Positions 32,302 to 42,690 of a DNA stretch of 64,000 nucleotides are shown piece after piece (position 1 is the stretch's first letter; every line of letters starts with the position of its first letter). This stretch comes from Oscillospiraceae bacterium (GTDB lineage Bacteria > Bacillota > Clostridia > Oscillospirales > Oscillospiraceae), in NCBI GenBank assembly GCA_017403885.1, contig JAFRDM010000021.1, forward strand, positions 16,139-80,138. Reading direction: 5' to 3'. The position numbers and the translations under genes were made by a program. Below the pieces are notes generated by a model, which saw only the letters and a program-made list of their open reading frames with translations, made no database searches and was not told the origin of the DNA.

Positions 32302-35300
32302 ATGCGCAAAATGACCAAGATCCTGTCCCTTCTGATTTCTCTCACGCTCGCGCTGCTGTTTGCGGGCGCGGCGGCGGGAGACGTCTGGGCGGATGCTGCG
32401 CCGGACGGGAGCTGCTCCGTGGCCTGGTCCGTCAGCATCAAGGACGACGAAGGGAACGAGCTGCCCGCCGATGAGCTCGAGGCGATCCTGAGCAAGGACT
32501 TTGCTCTTGACTGGGGCAAGGACGACCAGGGCTCGCCGATCACGGCGCCCACGGTCGCCGATCTGCGCCGCGGCGGCGTAAAGATCACGCCTCCCGCCGG
32601 CTATACCGTCGGCTCCGTCCTGCTCATTGCCGACGGCGCCGAGCCCGACGCGGAAAGCAAGAGTCTCACTTTGATCTCGCAGGCCGATCTGGGCGGGAAG
32701 TCCGCCCTTGTCCTGCCGAAGGAGATCTTTGCCGAGGACTTCGACGCCAAGGCCGTCGGGACCGTCTTCAACGGCTCGGGCAGCGCCTATACGTTCCGCA
32801 TCAAGCTCGACAAGGTAAAGGCCGAGCAGATCGCGCTGCGCTACACGGCAGGCGATCTCTCCGACGCGCTCGACGCCTCCGGGCTGATCGGCGGCGGCAA
32901 TCCGGCCGTTTACATGCTCTCCGACGAGCAGCATGCCGCTGCCGGAAAGATCGCTTCGATCAGCAGCGCCGCGGCAGAGCAGGCTCTGACCGGGTTCGGA
33001 AAGCAGTTCAGCGGCTGGAAGCTCACGCTTTCGAACGGCGCGTCCGCTTTTCTTGCCGGAGGCGAGGATTTCACGCTCAGCTCCGACGCCGTGCTGGACG
33101 CCCAGTGGAGCGACGTGATCGTATTCTCGTTCACCGACGGTGAAAAAATGTACGACGGCGCGCCGCTGAAGGCGGACTGCACGATCGTCGGCGGGACGAA
33201 GAGCGGCGATGAGCTCAGCGTTCCCGACAGCGCCCTTTCACTCGAACGCACCGACGCAGGCGAGAGCGAGGCGACGGTCGACCTCTCGCAGGTCAGCGTT
33301 CTGCGCGGTGAAGAGGACGTCACCGGCGAGTATGAATTCCTCGTGCGTCCCGGCACGCTGCGCATTGCTCAGCGCGGCGTGACCTTCCGCGTGAACGATG
33401 TCCGCTCCGAATACAGCGGCAGCCCCGTCAGGCCCACAGAGGACACAGGCTATGAGCGCACCGACGGCTCGCTCGTCGAAGGTCACGGCGTTTCCGTCTC
33501 CTACTCCGGCGAGCGGACGACTCCCGGCACGAGCGAAAACACCGCGGCCGCCTCCTTCCGGATCACGGATGCGTCCGGAAACGACGTCAGCGACAACTAT
33601 AATATCTCCGTTCTCTCCGGAAGCATCACCGTCGAGCCCCGCAGCGAGAGGGTTCCTCTCACCGTCACGCTCAGCGACGCCGAGAAGACCTATGACGGTC
33701 AGGCGCTGGATCAGACTACATACGCGCTCACGGAAGGCAGCCTGCTCGGCGGCGACCGGCTCTCTCTCCTGTCCTTTGAGGGAAGCATCGTCAACGTCGG
33801 CACCGGCACGATCAGCGCCTCCTTCGCCGTGGTGAACGGAGAAACGGACGTGAGTGAGAACTATGAGATCACGGTCCTCCCTGCGGCGATGCGCATCACC
33901 GAGCGGCCCCTTGTCATCACCGCCGACTCCGCCGAAAAGGAATACGACGGCGAGGCGCTCGAGAAAAACAGCTTCAGCTGCAGCGAGACCGATCTGGCGG
34001 AAGGCGACTATATCGAGTCCGTCACGGTGAGCGGCAGCCGGACCGAGGTCGGCAGCAGCGAAAACGTCCCGAGCGGCGCGTTGATCAGAAACCGGAACGG
34101 CGACGACGTCACCGGCAATTACGCCGTCACCTACGTCAACGGCACGCTGACCGTCACCGCCCCGCCCGTGGTCGTGACGCCCCTTACCGTCACGCTGAAG
34201 AACGCCGAAAAGCAGTACGACGGCACGCCGCTCGACAAAGCGGAGTATGCGATCAGCTCCGGCGAACTCGCCGAGGGCGACGCCCTTGTGCTCGTCGCTT
34301 ACTCCGGCAGCATCACCGACGTAGGCACAGGGACGATCAGCGCGTCCTTCATCGTCAAAGCCGGCGACGAGGACGTCAGCGAGAAGTATGATATCACCGT
34401 CGTCCCCGCGACGCTGAAGATCACGCTGCGTCCCCTTACCATCACCGCCGATTCTGCCGAAAAGCAGTACAACGGCAAAAAGCTTGAGAAAAACAGCTAC
34501 ACGCACACCGCTCTGGCCGCCGGCGACACCATTGAATCCGTCACGGTGAGCGGCAGCCGGACCGAGGTCGGCAGCAGCGAGAACGTCCCGAGCGGCGCTC
34601 AGATCAAAAACGCGGCCGGCAGCGACGTGACCGGCAATTATGCCATCACCTACGTCAACGGTACGCTGACCGTCACCCCCGCCCCCACGCCAACCCCGAC
34701 GCCCACGCCGACTCCGACGCCCACGCCGACGCCGACGCCCACTCCGACTCCGACGCCAACCCCGACACCCACTCCGACTCCGACGCCCACGCCGACGCCA
34801 ACGCCGACCCCGACGCCAACGCCGACTCCGACGCCCACGCCGACTCCGACGCCCACGCCGACTCCGACGCCCACGCCGACGCCCACGCCGACCCCGACGC
34901 CGGTCGTTAAGACTTCCATCACCGTCACGCTGAAGGATGCGGAAAAGCAGTACGACGGAAAGCCGCTCGACACGACAGGCTTTGAGATCACCGCGGGCGA
35001 GCTGAAAAAAGGCGACCAGCTCGCGCTCGTCTCCTACAACGGAAGCATCACCGGCGTAGGCACAGGCAAGATCAGCGCCTCCTTTATCGTGACGAACGGG
35101 AGCAAGGACGTCAGCAGGAACTATGATATCACGGTCATCCCCGGCACGCTGAGCGTCAGGCCCCGCGCGATCGTTCTCACCGCCGACTCCGCCGAAAAGG
35201 AATTCGACGGTACGGCGCTGACGAAGGACAGCTTTGCGATAAGCTCCGGCTCTCTCGTTTCCGGGCATAAGGTGACCGCTGCGGTTTCCGGCTCCCAGAC

Positions 35301-36900
35301 CTCCGTCGGCTCCTCAGCCAACAGGATCGACGCGGCCTCCGTCAAGGTCACGGACGGCGACAGAGACGTCACCGCGCAGTACAGCATCCGTCTCGTCGAC
35401 GGCACGCTTACCGTCAGGGAGCCCGGTCAGGCCGCCTCTCTCACGATCACGATGAAGAGCATCGAAAAGCTCTACGACGGAACGCCGCTGAGCTCCAAGG
35501 ACTATGAGATCAGCTCCGGCAAGCTCGCAGAGGGCGACAAGCTTGAGATCCGCGAGGTCAAAGGCGAGCAGACCGACGCAGGCGAGAGCAGCGTGACGGC
35601 ATCCTTCATCGTCAAGCGCGGCAAGACCGACGTGACCGAGGCCTATACGATCACGGTCGTTCCGGGCAAGCTGACGGTCAAGGCGCGTGATATCACGCTT
35701 ACCGCGGCTTCCGCCTCCAAGATCTATGACGGACGTGCGCTGACGCGCGACAGCTTTACGATCACCTCCGGCGAGCTGGTCAAGGGCGACAAGCTGACCG
35801 CCAGCGTTTCCGGCTCGCAGACCGAGCTGGGCTCCTCGGCCAACGCCGTCGTAAGGAGCTCGATCAAGATCACCGACGCCGCCGGCCGTGACGTGACGAA
35901 GAACTACAACGTCACCACCGCCGCCGGCACGCTGACGGTCACGCGTGATCCCGTTACGGCCATCACGCTCTCGATCGGCGACGCCAGCAAGGTGTACGAC
36001 GGCAAGCCCTATCGCTTCCTTTCCACCGACATCAAGGTCAGCTCCGGCACGCTGCCGAGCGGCTATCGGATCGAGGCGACCTTCAATCCCGAGTCGGCAA
36101 CCGACGTGGGCAAATATGAGGTCACGATCAAAAATGTCACCATCCGCAACGCCTCCGGCGCCGACGTGACGAGCCAGTTCAACATCACGCGATCCAAGGG
36201 CAGCCTTACGATCACCGAGCGTCCGCTCGTCATTGAGACGAAGGCCGCAAACAAGGTCTACGACGGCACGGCGCTGACCGAGCGCTCGACGCCGAACATC
36301 ACCGGCCGCGTCGAGGGGCACCAGGTCACGCTCCGCATCACCGGCTCGCAGACCAAGGTCGGCTCGAGCGACAACACCGTCTCCGATGTGAAGATCACGG
36401 ATAAGGAGACCGGCGCGGACGTTACGAAAAACTACGCGATCAGCTATCAGTACGGCAAGCTGACCGTGAGCGAGGCCTCCGGCAGCAAAGACGGCACGCC
36501 CGCCTACAGTTGGGTAAGCGGCAGCGCGGGAACGCTGTTCATCAAGCTCGATCACGCCTACGACGGCTTTGAGGGCCTGCAGGTAGACGGAAAGGATCTT
36601 GACCGCAGTTATTACAGCTCCGCCTCCGGCAGCACCGAGATCTGGCTGAAGGCCAGCTATCTCAACACGCTCTCCTCCGGCACACACACGCTGAAGGCGA
36701 AATACGCCGGCGGCGAGACCGCGGAGACCAGCTTTGCCGTCAAGGGAACGCAGTCCACCCGCACCGGCGACAGCAACCATCTGGTCCTGTGGATCGCGAT
36801 CATGGCCCTGGCCCTGTTCGCCGCCTTTGCGGCGGCCTGGTATCTCTTCCTCGGCAAGGACCGCCGCTGGAAGAAAAGGCCCGTGAAAAAAGGGAAATAA
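32302..36900 (+). CDS. Large MBG-repeat surface protein with sortase-type C-terminal tail
   Basis: 1532-residue exported protein. A signal peptide (residues 1-30, likely cut after VWA) is followed by a unique N-terminal region (about 31-270). Then come twelve tandem MBG-type beta domains of 80-90 residues, each with a K-x-YDG-like start (AEKxYDGxxL) and an end like NYxITVxxGTLTVT: six before and six after a 73-residue Pro-Thr linker (795-867). An immunoglobulin-like domain (about 1400-1480, [19 protein letters not shown]) precedes the tail [13 protein letters not shown], a membrane helix and a basic end ([12 protein letters not shown]). The tail matches a cell-wall sorting signal in layout, but has STRTG instead of LPxTG. 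Probably an adhesin or stalk; ligand unknown. Confidence 0.92.
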   Translation: MRKMTKILSLLISLTLALLFAGAAAGDVWADAAPDGSCSVAWSVSIKDDEGNELPADELEAILSKDFALDWGKDDQGSPITAPTVADLRRGGVKITPPAGYTVGSVLLIADGAEPDAESKSLTLISQADLGGKSALVLPKEIFAEDFDAKAVGTVFNGSGSAYTFRIKLDKVKAEQIALRYTAGDLSDALDASGLIGGGNPAVYMLSDEQHAAAGKIASISSAAAEQALTGFGKQFSGWKLTLSNGASAFLAGGEDFTLSSDAVLDAQWSDVIVFSFTDGEKMYDGAPLKADCTIVGGTKSGDELSVPDSALSLERTDAGESEATVDLSQVSVLRGEEDVTGEYEFLVRPGTLRIAQRGVTFRVNDVRSEYSGSPVRPTEDTGYERTDGSLVEGHGVSVSYSGERTTPGTSENTAAASFRITDASGNDVSDNYNISVLSGSITVEPRSERVPLTVTLSDAEKTYDGQALDQTTYALTEGSLLGGDRLSLLSFEGSIVNVGTGTISASFAVVNGETDVSENYEITVLPAAMRITERPLVITADSAEKEYDGEALEKNSFSCSETDLAEGDYIESVTVSGSRTEVGSSENVPSGALIRNRNGDDVTGNYAVTYVNGTLTVTAPPVVVTPLTVTLKNAEKQYDGTPLDKAEYAISSGELAEGDALVLVAYSGSITDVGTGTISASFIVKAGDEDVSEKYDITVVPATLKITLRPLTITADSAEKQYNGKKLEKNSYTHTALAAGDTIESVTVSGSRTEVGSSENVPSGAQIKNAAGSDVTGNYAITYVNGTLTVTPAPTPTPTPTPTPTPTPTPTPTPTPTPTPTPTPTPTPTPTPTPTPTPTPTPTPTPTPTPTPTPTPTPTPTPTPTPVVKTSITVTLKDAEKQYDGKPLDTTGFEITAGELKKGDQLALVSYNGSITGVGTGKISASFIVTNGSKDVSRNYDITVIPGTLSVRPRAIVLTADSAEKEFDGTALTKDSFAISSGSLVSGHKVTAAVSGSQTSVGSSANRIDAASVKVTDGDRDVTAQYSIRLVDGTLTVREPGQAASLTITMKSIEKLYDGTPLSSKDYEISSGKLAEGDKLEIREVKGEQTDAGESSVTASFIVKRGKTDVTEAYTITVVPGKLTVKARDITLTAASASKIYDGRALTRDSFTITSGELVKGDKLTASVSGSQTELGSSANAVVRSSIKITDAAGRDVTKNYNVTTAAGTLTVTRDPVTAITLSIGDASKVYDGKPYRFLSTDIKVSSGTLPSGYRIEATFNPESATDVGKYEVTIKNVTIRNASGADVTSQFNITRSKGSLTITERPLVIETKAANKVYDGTALTERSTPNITGRVEGHQVTLRITGSQTKVGSSDNTVSDVKITDKETGADVTKNYAISYQYGKLTVSEASGSKDGTPAYSWVSGSAGTLFIKLDHAYDGFEGLQVDGKDLDRSYYSSASGSTEIWLKASYLNTLSSGTHTLKAKYAGGETAETSFAVKGTQSTRTGDSNHLVLWIAIMALALFAAFAAAWYLFLGKDRRWKKRPVKKGK
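34021..34079 (+). repeat. Near-identical direct repeat (second copy 34540-34598)
   Basis: These 59 bases recur 519 bases downstream with one difference, in MBG units 4 and 6. Identity at silent positions shows recent duplication or gene conversion of a two-domain unit. Confidence 0.88.
34684..34902 (+). repeat. Pro-Thr hexanucleotide tandem repeat
   Basis: 219 bases of CCN-ACN repeats encode 36 Pro-Thr dipeptides plus a Pro. Third positions vary, so it is an imperfect 6-base satellite that can change length in steps of two residues without breaking the frame. The opposite strand reads as Gly-Val repeats and is not a gene. Confidence 0.95.
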
Positions 36901-36906
36901 ACCATA

Positions 36907-36936
36907 AAGCTCACGGAGCGCATGCTCCGTGAGCTT
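36907..36936 (+). terminator. Hairpin ending the surface protein gene
   Basis: Thirteen-base perfect stem (36907-36919/36924-36936), loop GCAT; T-run poor. Confidence 0.7.
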
Positions 36937-36956
36937 ATTCCATGTCTCCGAAAACA

Positions 36957-36984
36957 AAAGCGGCGTCTCTTCGGACGCCGCTTT
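36957..36984 (-). terminator. Terminator of rpsU (bidirectional)
   Basis: Eleven-base perfect stem (36957-36967/36974-36984). The minus strand continues TTTGTTTTC and the plus strand GCTTTTT. Confidence 0.88.
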
Positions 36985-36989
36985 GCTTT

Positions 36990-37175
36990 TTAGTAATAGC
37001 GCTTGTTCTTGTTCTTGCGGGCCGCCTCGGATTTCTTGCGGCGCTTGACGCTGGGGCTCTGGTAATACTCTTTCTTTCTCAGGTCGGCCAGAACGCCGGA
37101 CTTGGCACAGCTGCGCTTGAAGCGTTTAAGAGCGTTGTCCAGAGACTCGTTTTCCTTGACGTAGATTTCAGACAT
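36990..37175 (-). CDS. rpsU: 30S ribosomal protein bS21
   Basis: 61 residues, very basic, with the standard opening [20 protein letters not shown] and the C-terminal [20 protein letters not shown]. Assists translation initiation on the small subunit. A double GGAGGGAGGG lies before the ATG, and the gene has its own consensus promoter despite following leuS on the same strand. Confidence 0.97.
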   Translation of the reverse strand: MSEIYVKENESLDNALKRFKRSCAKSGVLADLRKKEYYQSPSVKRRKKSEAARKNKNKRYY

Positions 37176-37245
37176 TTATTTCCCTCCCTCCAAATACACC
37201 TTGCGGTGCTTCAAGGGCCAAAAAGATTGGCTTTTTAACAGTATT

Positions 37246-37274
37246 ATTATAATGGTTTAGTCTGATCTTGTCAA
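37246..37274 (-). promoter_or_regulatory. Consensus promoter of rpsU
   Basis: Minus strand TTGACA (37269-37274), 17-base spacer, TATAAT (37246-37251): a perfect sigma-A promoter. The roughly 65-base leader can form a small AAAAAG/CTTTTT stem and may carry feedback control. Confidence 0.92.
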
Positions 37275-37288
37275 GGGGGCAGTTCGTC

Positions 37289-39787
37289 TTACCTGACGAT
37301 CAGATTGATGATCCTGTTTTTGACCACGATCGTTTTCACGAGCGTCTTGCCTTCCGTCTGGCGCTTGATCTTCTCGTCCGCAAGCGCGGCGTCGACGATC
37401 GTCTGCTCGTCGCAGTCCGTGGGGACGGTGATCGTGCTGCGCAGCTTGCCGTTGACCTGAACGGCCATTTCATGCTCGGCTGCGACGGTCTTGCTCTCGT
37501 CGTACTTCGGCCAGTCCATCTGCATGGCCATTCTGCCGTGCCTGGCGGCGAAGCCGCAGAGCTCCCACATCTCCTCGGCGATATGCGGCGCGAATGGAGA
37601 GAGCAGCTGAATGAGGACCTCGAGATCGCCCTTCGTCAGACCGCCGGCATAGAACTCGTTCACCAGCGTCATCAGCGCGGCGATGGCCGTGTTCATCTTC
37701 AGCTGGTCGATGTCCTCGCCCACCTTCCTGATCGTGCGGTGGATGCTCGCCTCGTTCTTCTTCGAGACCGCGGGATCGTTCCCGGCCAGATCCATCAGGT
37801 TCCAGCAGCGGTCGAGGAAGCGCTTCGAGCCCTTCACTGCGTCGTCGGACCAGGTAGCGACCTTTTCAAAGTCGCCGATGAACATGATATACACGCGCAT
37901 CGTGTCGGCGCCGTAGGCCTTGATGACGTCGTCGGGGTTGACGACGTTGCCCAGCGACTTTGACATTTTCACGGAGGGGCGCAGCGCCTCGCTGCCGTAT
38001 TTTTCGATCAGGGCCTTCTTCTCTTCTTCGCTCTCGACGTTGCCGACATAGTGCGGGTTCTGGCCCAGGATCATGCCGTGCGAGGTGCGCTTGGCATAGG
38101 GCTCTTTGGTGTGGACCACGCCGATGTCATAGAGGAACTTGTGCCAGAAGCGGCTGTACAGCAGATGCAGCGTCGTGTGCTCCATGCCGCCGTTGTACCA
38201 GTCGACCGGGCCCCAGTATTCCTCGGCCTCTTTCGAGACGAGAGCATCGTCGTTGTGCGGGTCCATATAGCGCAGATAGTACCAGTTGGAGCCGGCCCAG
38301 TTGGGCATGGTGTCGGTCTCGCGCTTGGCCGGGCCGCCGCAGCAGGGACAGGTGGTGTTGACCCAGTCGGTCATCTTGCTCAGCGGGCTCTCGCCGTCGT
38401 CGGTGGGCTCATAGCTGTCCACCTGCGGCAGAAGCAGGGGCAGCTCGCTCTCGGGCAGGGCGACCCAGCCGCACTTTTCGCAGTTGACGAGGGGGATCGG
38501 CTCGCCCCAGTAGCGCTGACGGGTAAAGACCCAGTCGCGCAGCTTATAGTTGACCTTCTCCTTGCCCCAGCCCTGTTTTTCGGCGTATTCCTTCATGGCG
38601 GGGATAGCTTCCTTTACGGTCATGCCGTTGAGGAAGCCGGAATTGACCATGATCGCGTTCTCGTCCTTGGAAACGAAGGCCTCCTTGGTGATATTGCCGC
38701 CGGCGACGACCTCGATGATCGGAAGGCCGAACTTGGTGGCAAACTCCCAGTCGCGCTGGTCATGGCCCGGCACGCCCATGACGATGCCGGTGCCGTAGCC
38801 CATCAGCACGTAGTCGGAGACGAACATCGGCACGATCTCGCCGGTGGCGGGGTTCGTGACCTCTATACCCTCGAGACGCACGCCGGTCTTGTCCTTGTTC
38901 AGCTCGCCGCGTTCAAAGTCGGACTTACGGGAGGCGGCTTCGCGGTATGCCTGTACCTCGTCCCGGTTGGCGATGCGGTCCTTCCACTTCTCGAGCAGCG
39001 GATGCTCGGGCGAGATGACCATGTAGGTCACGCCGAAGAGCGTGTCGGCACGCGTGGTAAAGACGGTGATATCGTCGCCCGTGTTGGTTTTGAAGGTGAC
39101 CTCACAGCCCGTAGAACGGCCGATCCAGTTCTTTTGCTGGATCTTGACGCGCTCGATGAAGTCGAGATCGTCCAGATCGTCGATCAGGCGGTCGGCGTAT
39201 TTGGTGATGCGCAGCATCCACTGGCTTTTTTCCCTGCGGACAACGGGCGAGCCGCAGCGCTCGCACATGCCCTCGACGACCTCCTCGTTGGCGAGGCCGA
39301 CCTTGCAGCTGGGGCACCAGTTGATGGGCATGGTGGCCTTGTAGGCCATTCCGTTTTTGAACAGCTGCAGGAAGATCCACTGCGTCCACTTGTAGTACTT
39401 CGGATCGGTCGTGTCCACGACGCGATCCCAGTCGAAGCCGTAGCCCAGCATCTTGAGCTGACGGGTGAAGTTTTCGATGTTCTGCCTGGTGACGACGGCC
39501 GGATGGATGTGGTTTTTGATGGCATAGTTCTCGGTCGGCAGGCCGAAGGCGTCAAAGCCGATCGGGAAGAGGACGTTATAGCCCTCCATCCTTTTTTTGC
39601 GCGTGACGATGTCGATCGCCGTGAAGGGACGCGGATGACCCACGTGCAGGCCCGCGCCGGAGGGGTACGGGAATTCGATCAGCCCGTAGAACTTGGGCTT
39701 GGCGCTGCCGGTGACGGCGGCGTAAGGCTTGGAGATCTCCCAGTTGTCCTGCCATTTCTTTTCAATGGCCGCAAAATCGTATTTCAT
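37289..39787 (-). CDS. leuS: Leucyl-tRNA synthetase
   Basis: Class I synthetase, 832 residues. The HIGH motif is [13 protein letters not shown], the KMSKS motif [18 protein letters not shown]1 editing domain lies between ([19 protein letters not shown]), plus zinc-type Cys pairs (CPSC, CERC). It loads tRNA-Leu and edits errors. The spacer to rsfS is only 65 bases, too short for a T-box leader, so it is probably transcribed from upstream. Confidence 0.97.
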   Translation of the reverse strand: MKYDFAAIEKKWQDNWEISKPYAAVTGSAKPKFYGLIEFPYPSGAGLHVGHPRPFTAIDIVTRKKRMEGYNVLFPIGFDAFGLPTENYAIKNHIHPAVVTRQNIENFTRQLKMLGYGFDWDRVVDTTDPKYYKWTQWIFLQLFKNGMAYKATMPINWCPSCKVGLANEEVVEGMCERCGSPVVRREKSQWMLRITKYADRLIDDLDDLDFIERVKIQQKNWIGRSTGCEVTFKTNTGDDITVFTTRADTLFGVTYMVISPEHPLLEKWKDRIANRDEVQAYREAASRKSDFERGELNKDKTGVRLEGIEVTNPATGEIVPMFVSDYVLMGYGTGIVMGVPGHDQRDWEFATKFGLPIIEVVAGGNITKEAFVSKDENAIMVNSGFLNGMTVKEAIPAMKEYAEKQGWGKEKVNYKLRDWVFTRQRYWGEPIPLVNCEKCGWVALPESELPLLLPQVDSYEPTDDGESPLSKMTDWVNTTCPCCGGPAKRETDTMPNWAGSNWYYLRYMDPHNDDALVSKEAEEYWGPVDWYNGGMEHTTLHLLYSRFWHKFLYDIGVVHTKEPYAKRTSHGMILGQNPHYVGNVESEEEKKALIEKYGSEALRPSVKMSKSLGNVVNPDDVIKAYGADTMRVYIMFIGDFEKVATWSDDAVKGSKRFLDRCWNLMDLAGNDPAVSKKNEASIHRTIRKVGEDIDQLKMNTAIAALMTLVNEFYAGGLTKGDLEVLIQLLSPFAPHIAEEMWELCGFAARHGRMAMQMDWPKYDESKTVAAEHEMAVQVNGKLRSTITVPTDCDEQTIVDAALADEKIKRQTEGKTLVKTIVVKNRIINLIVR

Positions 39788-39813
39788 TTGTTTATCATCC
39801 CTTTTTTTATTTC

Positions 39814-39860
39814 CCCCGTTTAGGCACGGGGATGCTCCTGCTGCCCCTGTAATCAGGGGC
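39814..39860 (-). other. Two small hairpins between rsfS and leuS
   Basis: Stem 39843-39850/39853-39860 spans the rsfS stop codon, and stem 39814-39819/39826-39831 follows. Neither has a T-run; they may tune readthrough into leuS. Confidence 0.45.
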
Positions 39861-40212
39861 GCGGAAGGGATGAGGGGTCAACTGCCTCGGCGTCGCTCCA
39901 GAGGCGCTCCAGATTATAGAATTTGCGCGCTTCGTCTGTAAAGACGTGGACGATCACACAGCCGAAGTCCATCAGCACCCAGATATCCGAGCGCAGGCCC
40001 TCGCGGCGGTGCAGCGGCTCGCCCGCCTCGGAGAGACGGCGGTCCACCTCGTCGACCAGCGACTTGATGTGCGGCGCGGAGCTGCCGTTGCAGATCACAA
40101 AATAGTCCGCCAGCACGGTCTGCCCGTCGGTCTTGAGGACCTTGATGTCCTTCGCTTTTTTGTCGTCCAACGCGTCAACGGCGACGGCGGCGATTTGGGC
40201 GGGAGTCAGCAT
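39853..40212 (-). CDS. rsfS: Ribosome silencing factor RsfS
   Basis: Binds uL14 and blocks subunit joining in starvation. 119 residues from the ATG at 40210-40212 (AAGGAG 10 bases upstream), the normal size; an upstream extension of 18 codons is not needed. Motifs: [37 protein letters not shown] and the C-terminal [10 protein letters not shown]. It follows the nadD-yqeK fusion by 4 bases, the usual order. Confidence 0.96.
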   Translation of the reverse strand: MLTPAQIAAVAVDALDDKKAKDIKVLKTDGQTVLADYFVICNGSSAPHIKSLVDEVDRRLSEAGEPLHRREGLRSDIWVLMDFGCVIVHVFTDEARKFYNLERLWSDAEAVDPSSLPRP

Positions 40213-40216
40213 TGGT

Positions 40217-41383
40217 TCATTTCTCCTTTTTGTTATACCAGTCGTACGCGTCGAGCGTATCGACAAAGACGGCTCGGCCCGCGCGGCGGACCTCTTCGAT
40301 CGTCATTTTCAGGCCCAGAGCCATCGCGGCGTCAAGGTCTTCATAGGCGAGAGCGCGCAGCTCGCCGATCCCCTCGAAGTCGCGGGTCGGCTCGATATAG
40401 TCTGCCAGATACAGGATCTTTTCAAACCGCGTCATATCCGGCTTGCCTGTCGTGTGCCAGCGGATCGCCTCGTACACCGTGTCGTCGATCCCGAAGAGAT
40501 CCCGCGCCAGGGCGGCGCCGGTCCTGGCATGGAACAGGCTTTTATTCCGCATTTCGGAATTATCGATTATGATACCATACTTTTCGCAGTACTGCAACTG
40601 CTGTTCCAATGAACAGCGCTTGGTGATGTCGTGCAGGATCGCGGCCTCGGCGGCCAGCTCGGGATCCTCGCCCCAGTGCTGCGCCAGGCCGACGGCCTCG
40701 TTCTCGCAGCCGGCGACGTGCGCCACGCGGTACTCGTCGAGATAGTCCATCACCTTGCCCCGCAGCCAGGTCAGCTCGGGCTTTGCGCCGAAATAGCGTC
40801 TGCGGATGATCTCGGAATAGACCGCGTCGCTCAGCAGGTCTTCGCCCGCGCGCAGCGGCAGCCGCTCGCGGATCTTTTCGGAGCTGGCCTCCAGGGGCTC
40901 GTGCGCGAGCAGAATGATCTTCGCGCCGTATTCCCGACGGAGCCCCTCGGCCTTTCCGCGCAGCAGCCCGCCGTCCTCCTCCGCACGGGAGAGCACGGAG
41001 AGCGTGCACTCCTCCAGCAGATAGCGGAAGTGATACCACTCCTCGAAGCTTGCGAGCATATCCGTCCCGATGACGAGGCAGAGTTCGGCGTCTGGGTATT
41101 CCGTCCGCAGCTGCCGGACCGTGTCGTAGGTATAGCTCTTCCCTTCGCGCCGCAGTTCCATGTCGCTCAGCTCTGCCCCGGGGACCTCGGAGAAGGCCAG
41201 GCGGCAAAGCTCCATGCGCTGCTCGGGCGTAGGGCTGTCCTGAGCGAGCGCCTTGTGAGGAGGGGTGCCCGCGGGGATGATGAGGAAGCGGTCCGGCGCA
41301 AGAGAGCGCGCGGCGCTTTTCGCCGCCTCGACGTGCCCCAGATGCGGAGGGTCAAAGCTGCCCCCGTATACGGCGATCCTCAT
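40217..41383 (-). CDS. nadD: Fused nicotinate-nucleotide adenylyltransferase and YqeK HD hydrolase
   Basis: Two enzymes that are separate neighbouring genes in most Firmicutes are one 388-residue chain here. Residues 1 to about 195 are NadD (NAD synthesis): YGGSFDPPHLGH nucleotide site, LVIGTDMLASFEEWY, and SEKIRERL near its end. Residues about 205-388 are YqeK, a symmetrical Ap4A hydrolase: HVAGCENEAVGLAQH, ILHDITK (HD), the later His in RWHTTGKPDMT, and LADYIEPTRDFEG. There is no stop or frameshift between them. It overlaps yhbY by 4 bases. Confidence 0.95.
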   Translation of the reverse strand: MRIAVYGGSFDPPHLGHVEAAKSAARSLAPDRFLIIPAGTPPHKALAQDSPTPEQRMELCRLAFSEVPGAELSDMELRREGKSYTYDTVRQLRTEYPDAELCLVIGTDMLASFEEWYHFRYLLEECTLSVLSRAEEDGGLLRGKAEGLRREYGAKIILLAHEPLEASSEKIRERLPLRAGEDLLSDAVYSEIIRRRYFGAKPELTWLRGKVMDYLDEYRVAHVAGCENEAVGLAQHWGEDPELAAEAAILHDITKRCSLEQQLQYCEKYGIIIDNSEMRNKSLFHARTGAALARDLFGIDDTVYEAIRWHTTGKPDMTRFEKILYLADYIEPTRDFEGIGELRALAYEDLDAAMALGLKMTIEEVRRAGRAVFVDTLDAYDWYNKKEK

Positions 41384-41691
41384 TTTCTTTTGCCATCCTT
41401 CGGCAGCTCGATCTTCGGCTCTTTTTCATTGCGCTTATAGAGCACGAACTTGGTGCCGATGCACTGGACGGGCTCGGCGGAGCAGCGGCCGCAGAGCTCC
41501 TCGCAGGCTTCCCGCGCCGTCAGCATCGAGCTCTCGAGCACCTTGCCCTTGACGAGCTCGCGCGCCTTGAGCGCGTCGGCCACGGACATCACGACGTTGT
41601 CCGTGATGCCGCCTTTGCCGATCTGAACGATCGTGTCCGCGTTCATCGCCAATCCGCGCAGATACGCGCGCTGTTTGCTTGTGATTGCCAT
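41380..41691 (-). CDS. yhbY: YhbY/CRS1-type RNA-binding protein
   Basis: Small ribosome-assembly RNA-binding protein, 103 residues from the ATG at 41689-41691 (GGAG 7 bases upstream). CRM-domain pattern: TSKQRAYLRGLAM, VQIGKGGITDNVV and a C-terminal QCIGTKFVLYKRNEKEPKIE. The order yhbY-nadD-rsfS is conserved in Firmicutes. Confidence 0.95.
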   Translation of the reverse strand: MAITSKQRAYLRGLAMNADTIVQIGKGGITDNVVMSVADALKARELVKGKVLESSMLTAREACEELCGRCSAEPVQCIGTKFVLYKRNEKEPKIELPKDGKRK

Positions 41692-41713
41692 TTTCAATCT
41701 CCTGTTCCATGCA

Positions 41714-41762
41714 AGCCCCCTCTTCCGGGGGAGCTGTCAGCCGCCAGGCTGACTGAGGGCCC
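41714..41762. repeat. REP-like double hairpin element between ftsY and yhbY
   Basis: Two adjacent inverted repeats: CCCCC-loop-GGGGG and GTCAGCC-GCCA-GGCTGAC, bounded by GCCC and GGGC-like ends. Its form (a GGGGGAGCTGTCAGCC block and CTGACTGAGGG) resembles interspersed elements I recall from Oscillospiraceae genomes. Only one copy is in this window, so repeat status is inferred. Confidence 0.55.
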
Positions 41763-41780
41763 GTGATTTGTCTGCCCGGT

Positions 41781-42686
41781 CTACTTGAACAGAGCTTCCA
41801 CAAAGCTCTTGGCGTCGAAGGGGATAAGATCGTCTATCCCCTCGCCCACGCCGACGTACTTTACGGGGAGCTTGAGCTCGTTGGCGATGGCAAAGACGAT
41901 GCCGCCCTTGGCTGTGCCGTCGAGCTTGGTCAGCACGATCCCCGTGAGACCCGCGGTCTCCAGGAACTGTTTTGCCTGGATAAGGCCGTTCTGTCCGGTC
42001 GTCGCGTCGAGGACCATCAGGGTCTCTACGTCGCTCTCGGGCAGCTCGCGGGTGATGATGCGGCGGATCTTGCCCAGTTCGTTCATCAGATTCTGCTTAT
42101 TATGCAGTCGTCCGGCCGTGTCGATGATAATCACGTCGCTCCCGCGTGCCTTTGCCGCGCAGATCGCGTCATAGACCACGGCGCCCGGGTCGCTGCCCTC
42201 CTCGTGACGGACGATGTCTGTCCCTGCGCGCTGCGCCCAGATCTCCAGCTGCTCGGCCGCCGCGGCGCGGAAGGTGTCGCCCGCGCACAGCAGGACCTTT
42301 TTGCCCTCGTTTTTCAGCTGCGAGGCAAGCTTGCCGATCGTCGTGGTCTTGCCCACGCCGTTGACGCCCACCATCAGGATCACAGAGGGCTTTGTCTCGA
42401 GCTTCAGCGTGCTCTCGCCGGTCTGCAGCATCCTGCTCAGCAGATCGATCAATCCCGCGCGGGCCTCGCAACCCTTGCGGAAGCGGCGCTCCCAGGTCAG
42501 CTTGCGCATGCCCTTTACGACGGTCTCCGCCGTCGCGACACCGACGTCGGAAAGCACAAGCAGCTCCTCGAGTTCGTCGTAGAAATCCTCGCTGTCGGGC
42601 GCGTAGCCGCGGAAGAGCTCCTCGAGTTCGTCGAGATTGTTCCGCGTCTTGCTAAGGCCGGTGAAGAGTTTATCGAAAAATCCCAT
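41781..42686 (-). CDS. ftsY: Signal recognition particle receptor FtsY
   Basis: GTPase that docks ribosome-SRP at the membrane, 301 residues: the NG domain with almost no acidic A domain, as usual in Firmicutes. G1 is [16 protein letters not shown], then [25 protein letters not shown] (G3) and [11 protein letters not shown] (G4). Starts 4 bases after smc with GAGGAA in the smc end. Confidence 0.97.
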   Translation of the reverse strand: MGFFDKLFTGLSKTRNNLDELEELFRGYAPDSEDFYDELEELLVLSDVGVATAETVVKGMRKLTWERRFRKGCEARAGLIDLLSRMLQTGESTLKLETKPSVILMVGVNGVGKTTTIGKLASQLKNEGKKVLLCAGDTFRAAAAEQLEIWAQRAGTDIVRHEEGSDPGAVVYDAICAAKARGSDVIIIDTAGRLHNKQNLMNELGKIRRIITRELPESDVETLMVLDATTGQNGLIQAKQFLETAGLTGIVLTKLDGTAKGGIVFAIANELKLPVKYVGVGEGIDDLIPFDAKSFVEALFK

Positions 42687-42690
42687 TCGT

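Larger units (their letters stand above)
33115..36480 (+). repeat. Twelve MBG-type domain repeats
   Basis: Units of about 250-270 bases alternate between two types: one with a V-T-L-K-x-AEKxYDG start and VGTGxISASF middle, one with [12 protein letters not shown] and SGSxTxVGSS middle. The basic evolutionary unit is therefore a pair. The linker interrupts the array between units 6 and 7. Confidence 0.85.

Noticed and set aside
34684-34902. Tandem repeat considered as CRISPR or satellite element
   Set aside because: Six-base period, no spacers, in frame within a coding region: it encodes a Pro-Thr stalk.
33238-35268. A 676-codon minus-strand frame with Arg/Gly runs, and a Gly-Val repeat frame at 34650-34991
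   Set aside because: Both are shadows of the MBG surface gene and its Pro-Thr repeat.
39788-39852. T-box riboswitch in front of leuS
   Set aside because: Only 65 bases separate leuS from rsfS. There is no T-box consensus, specifier loop or terminator/antiterminator pair, just two small stems.
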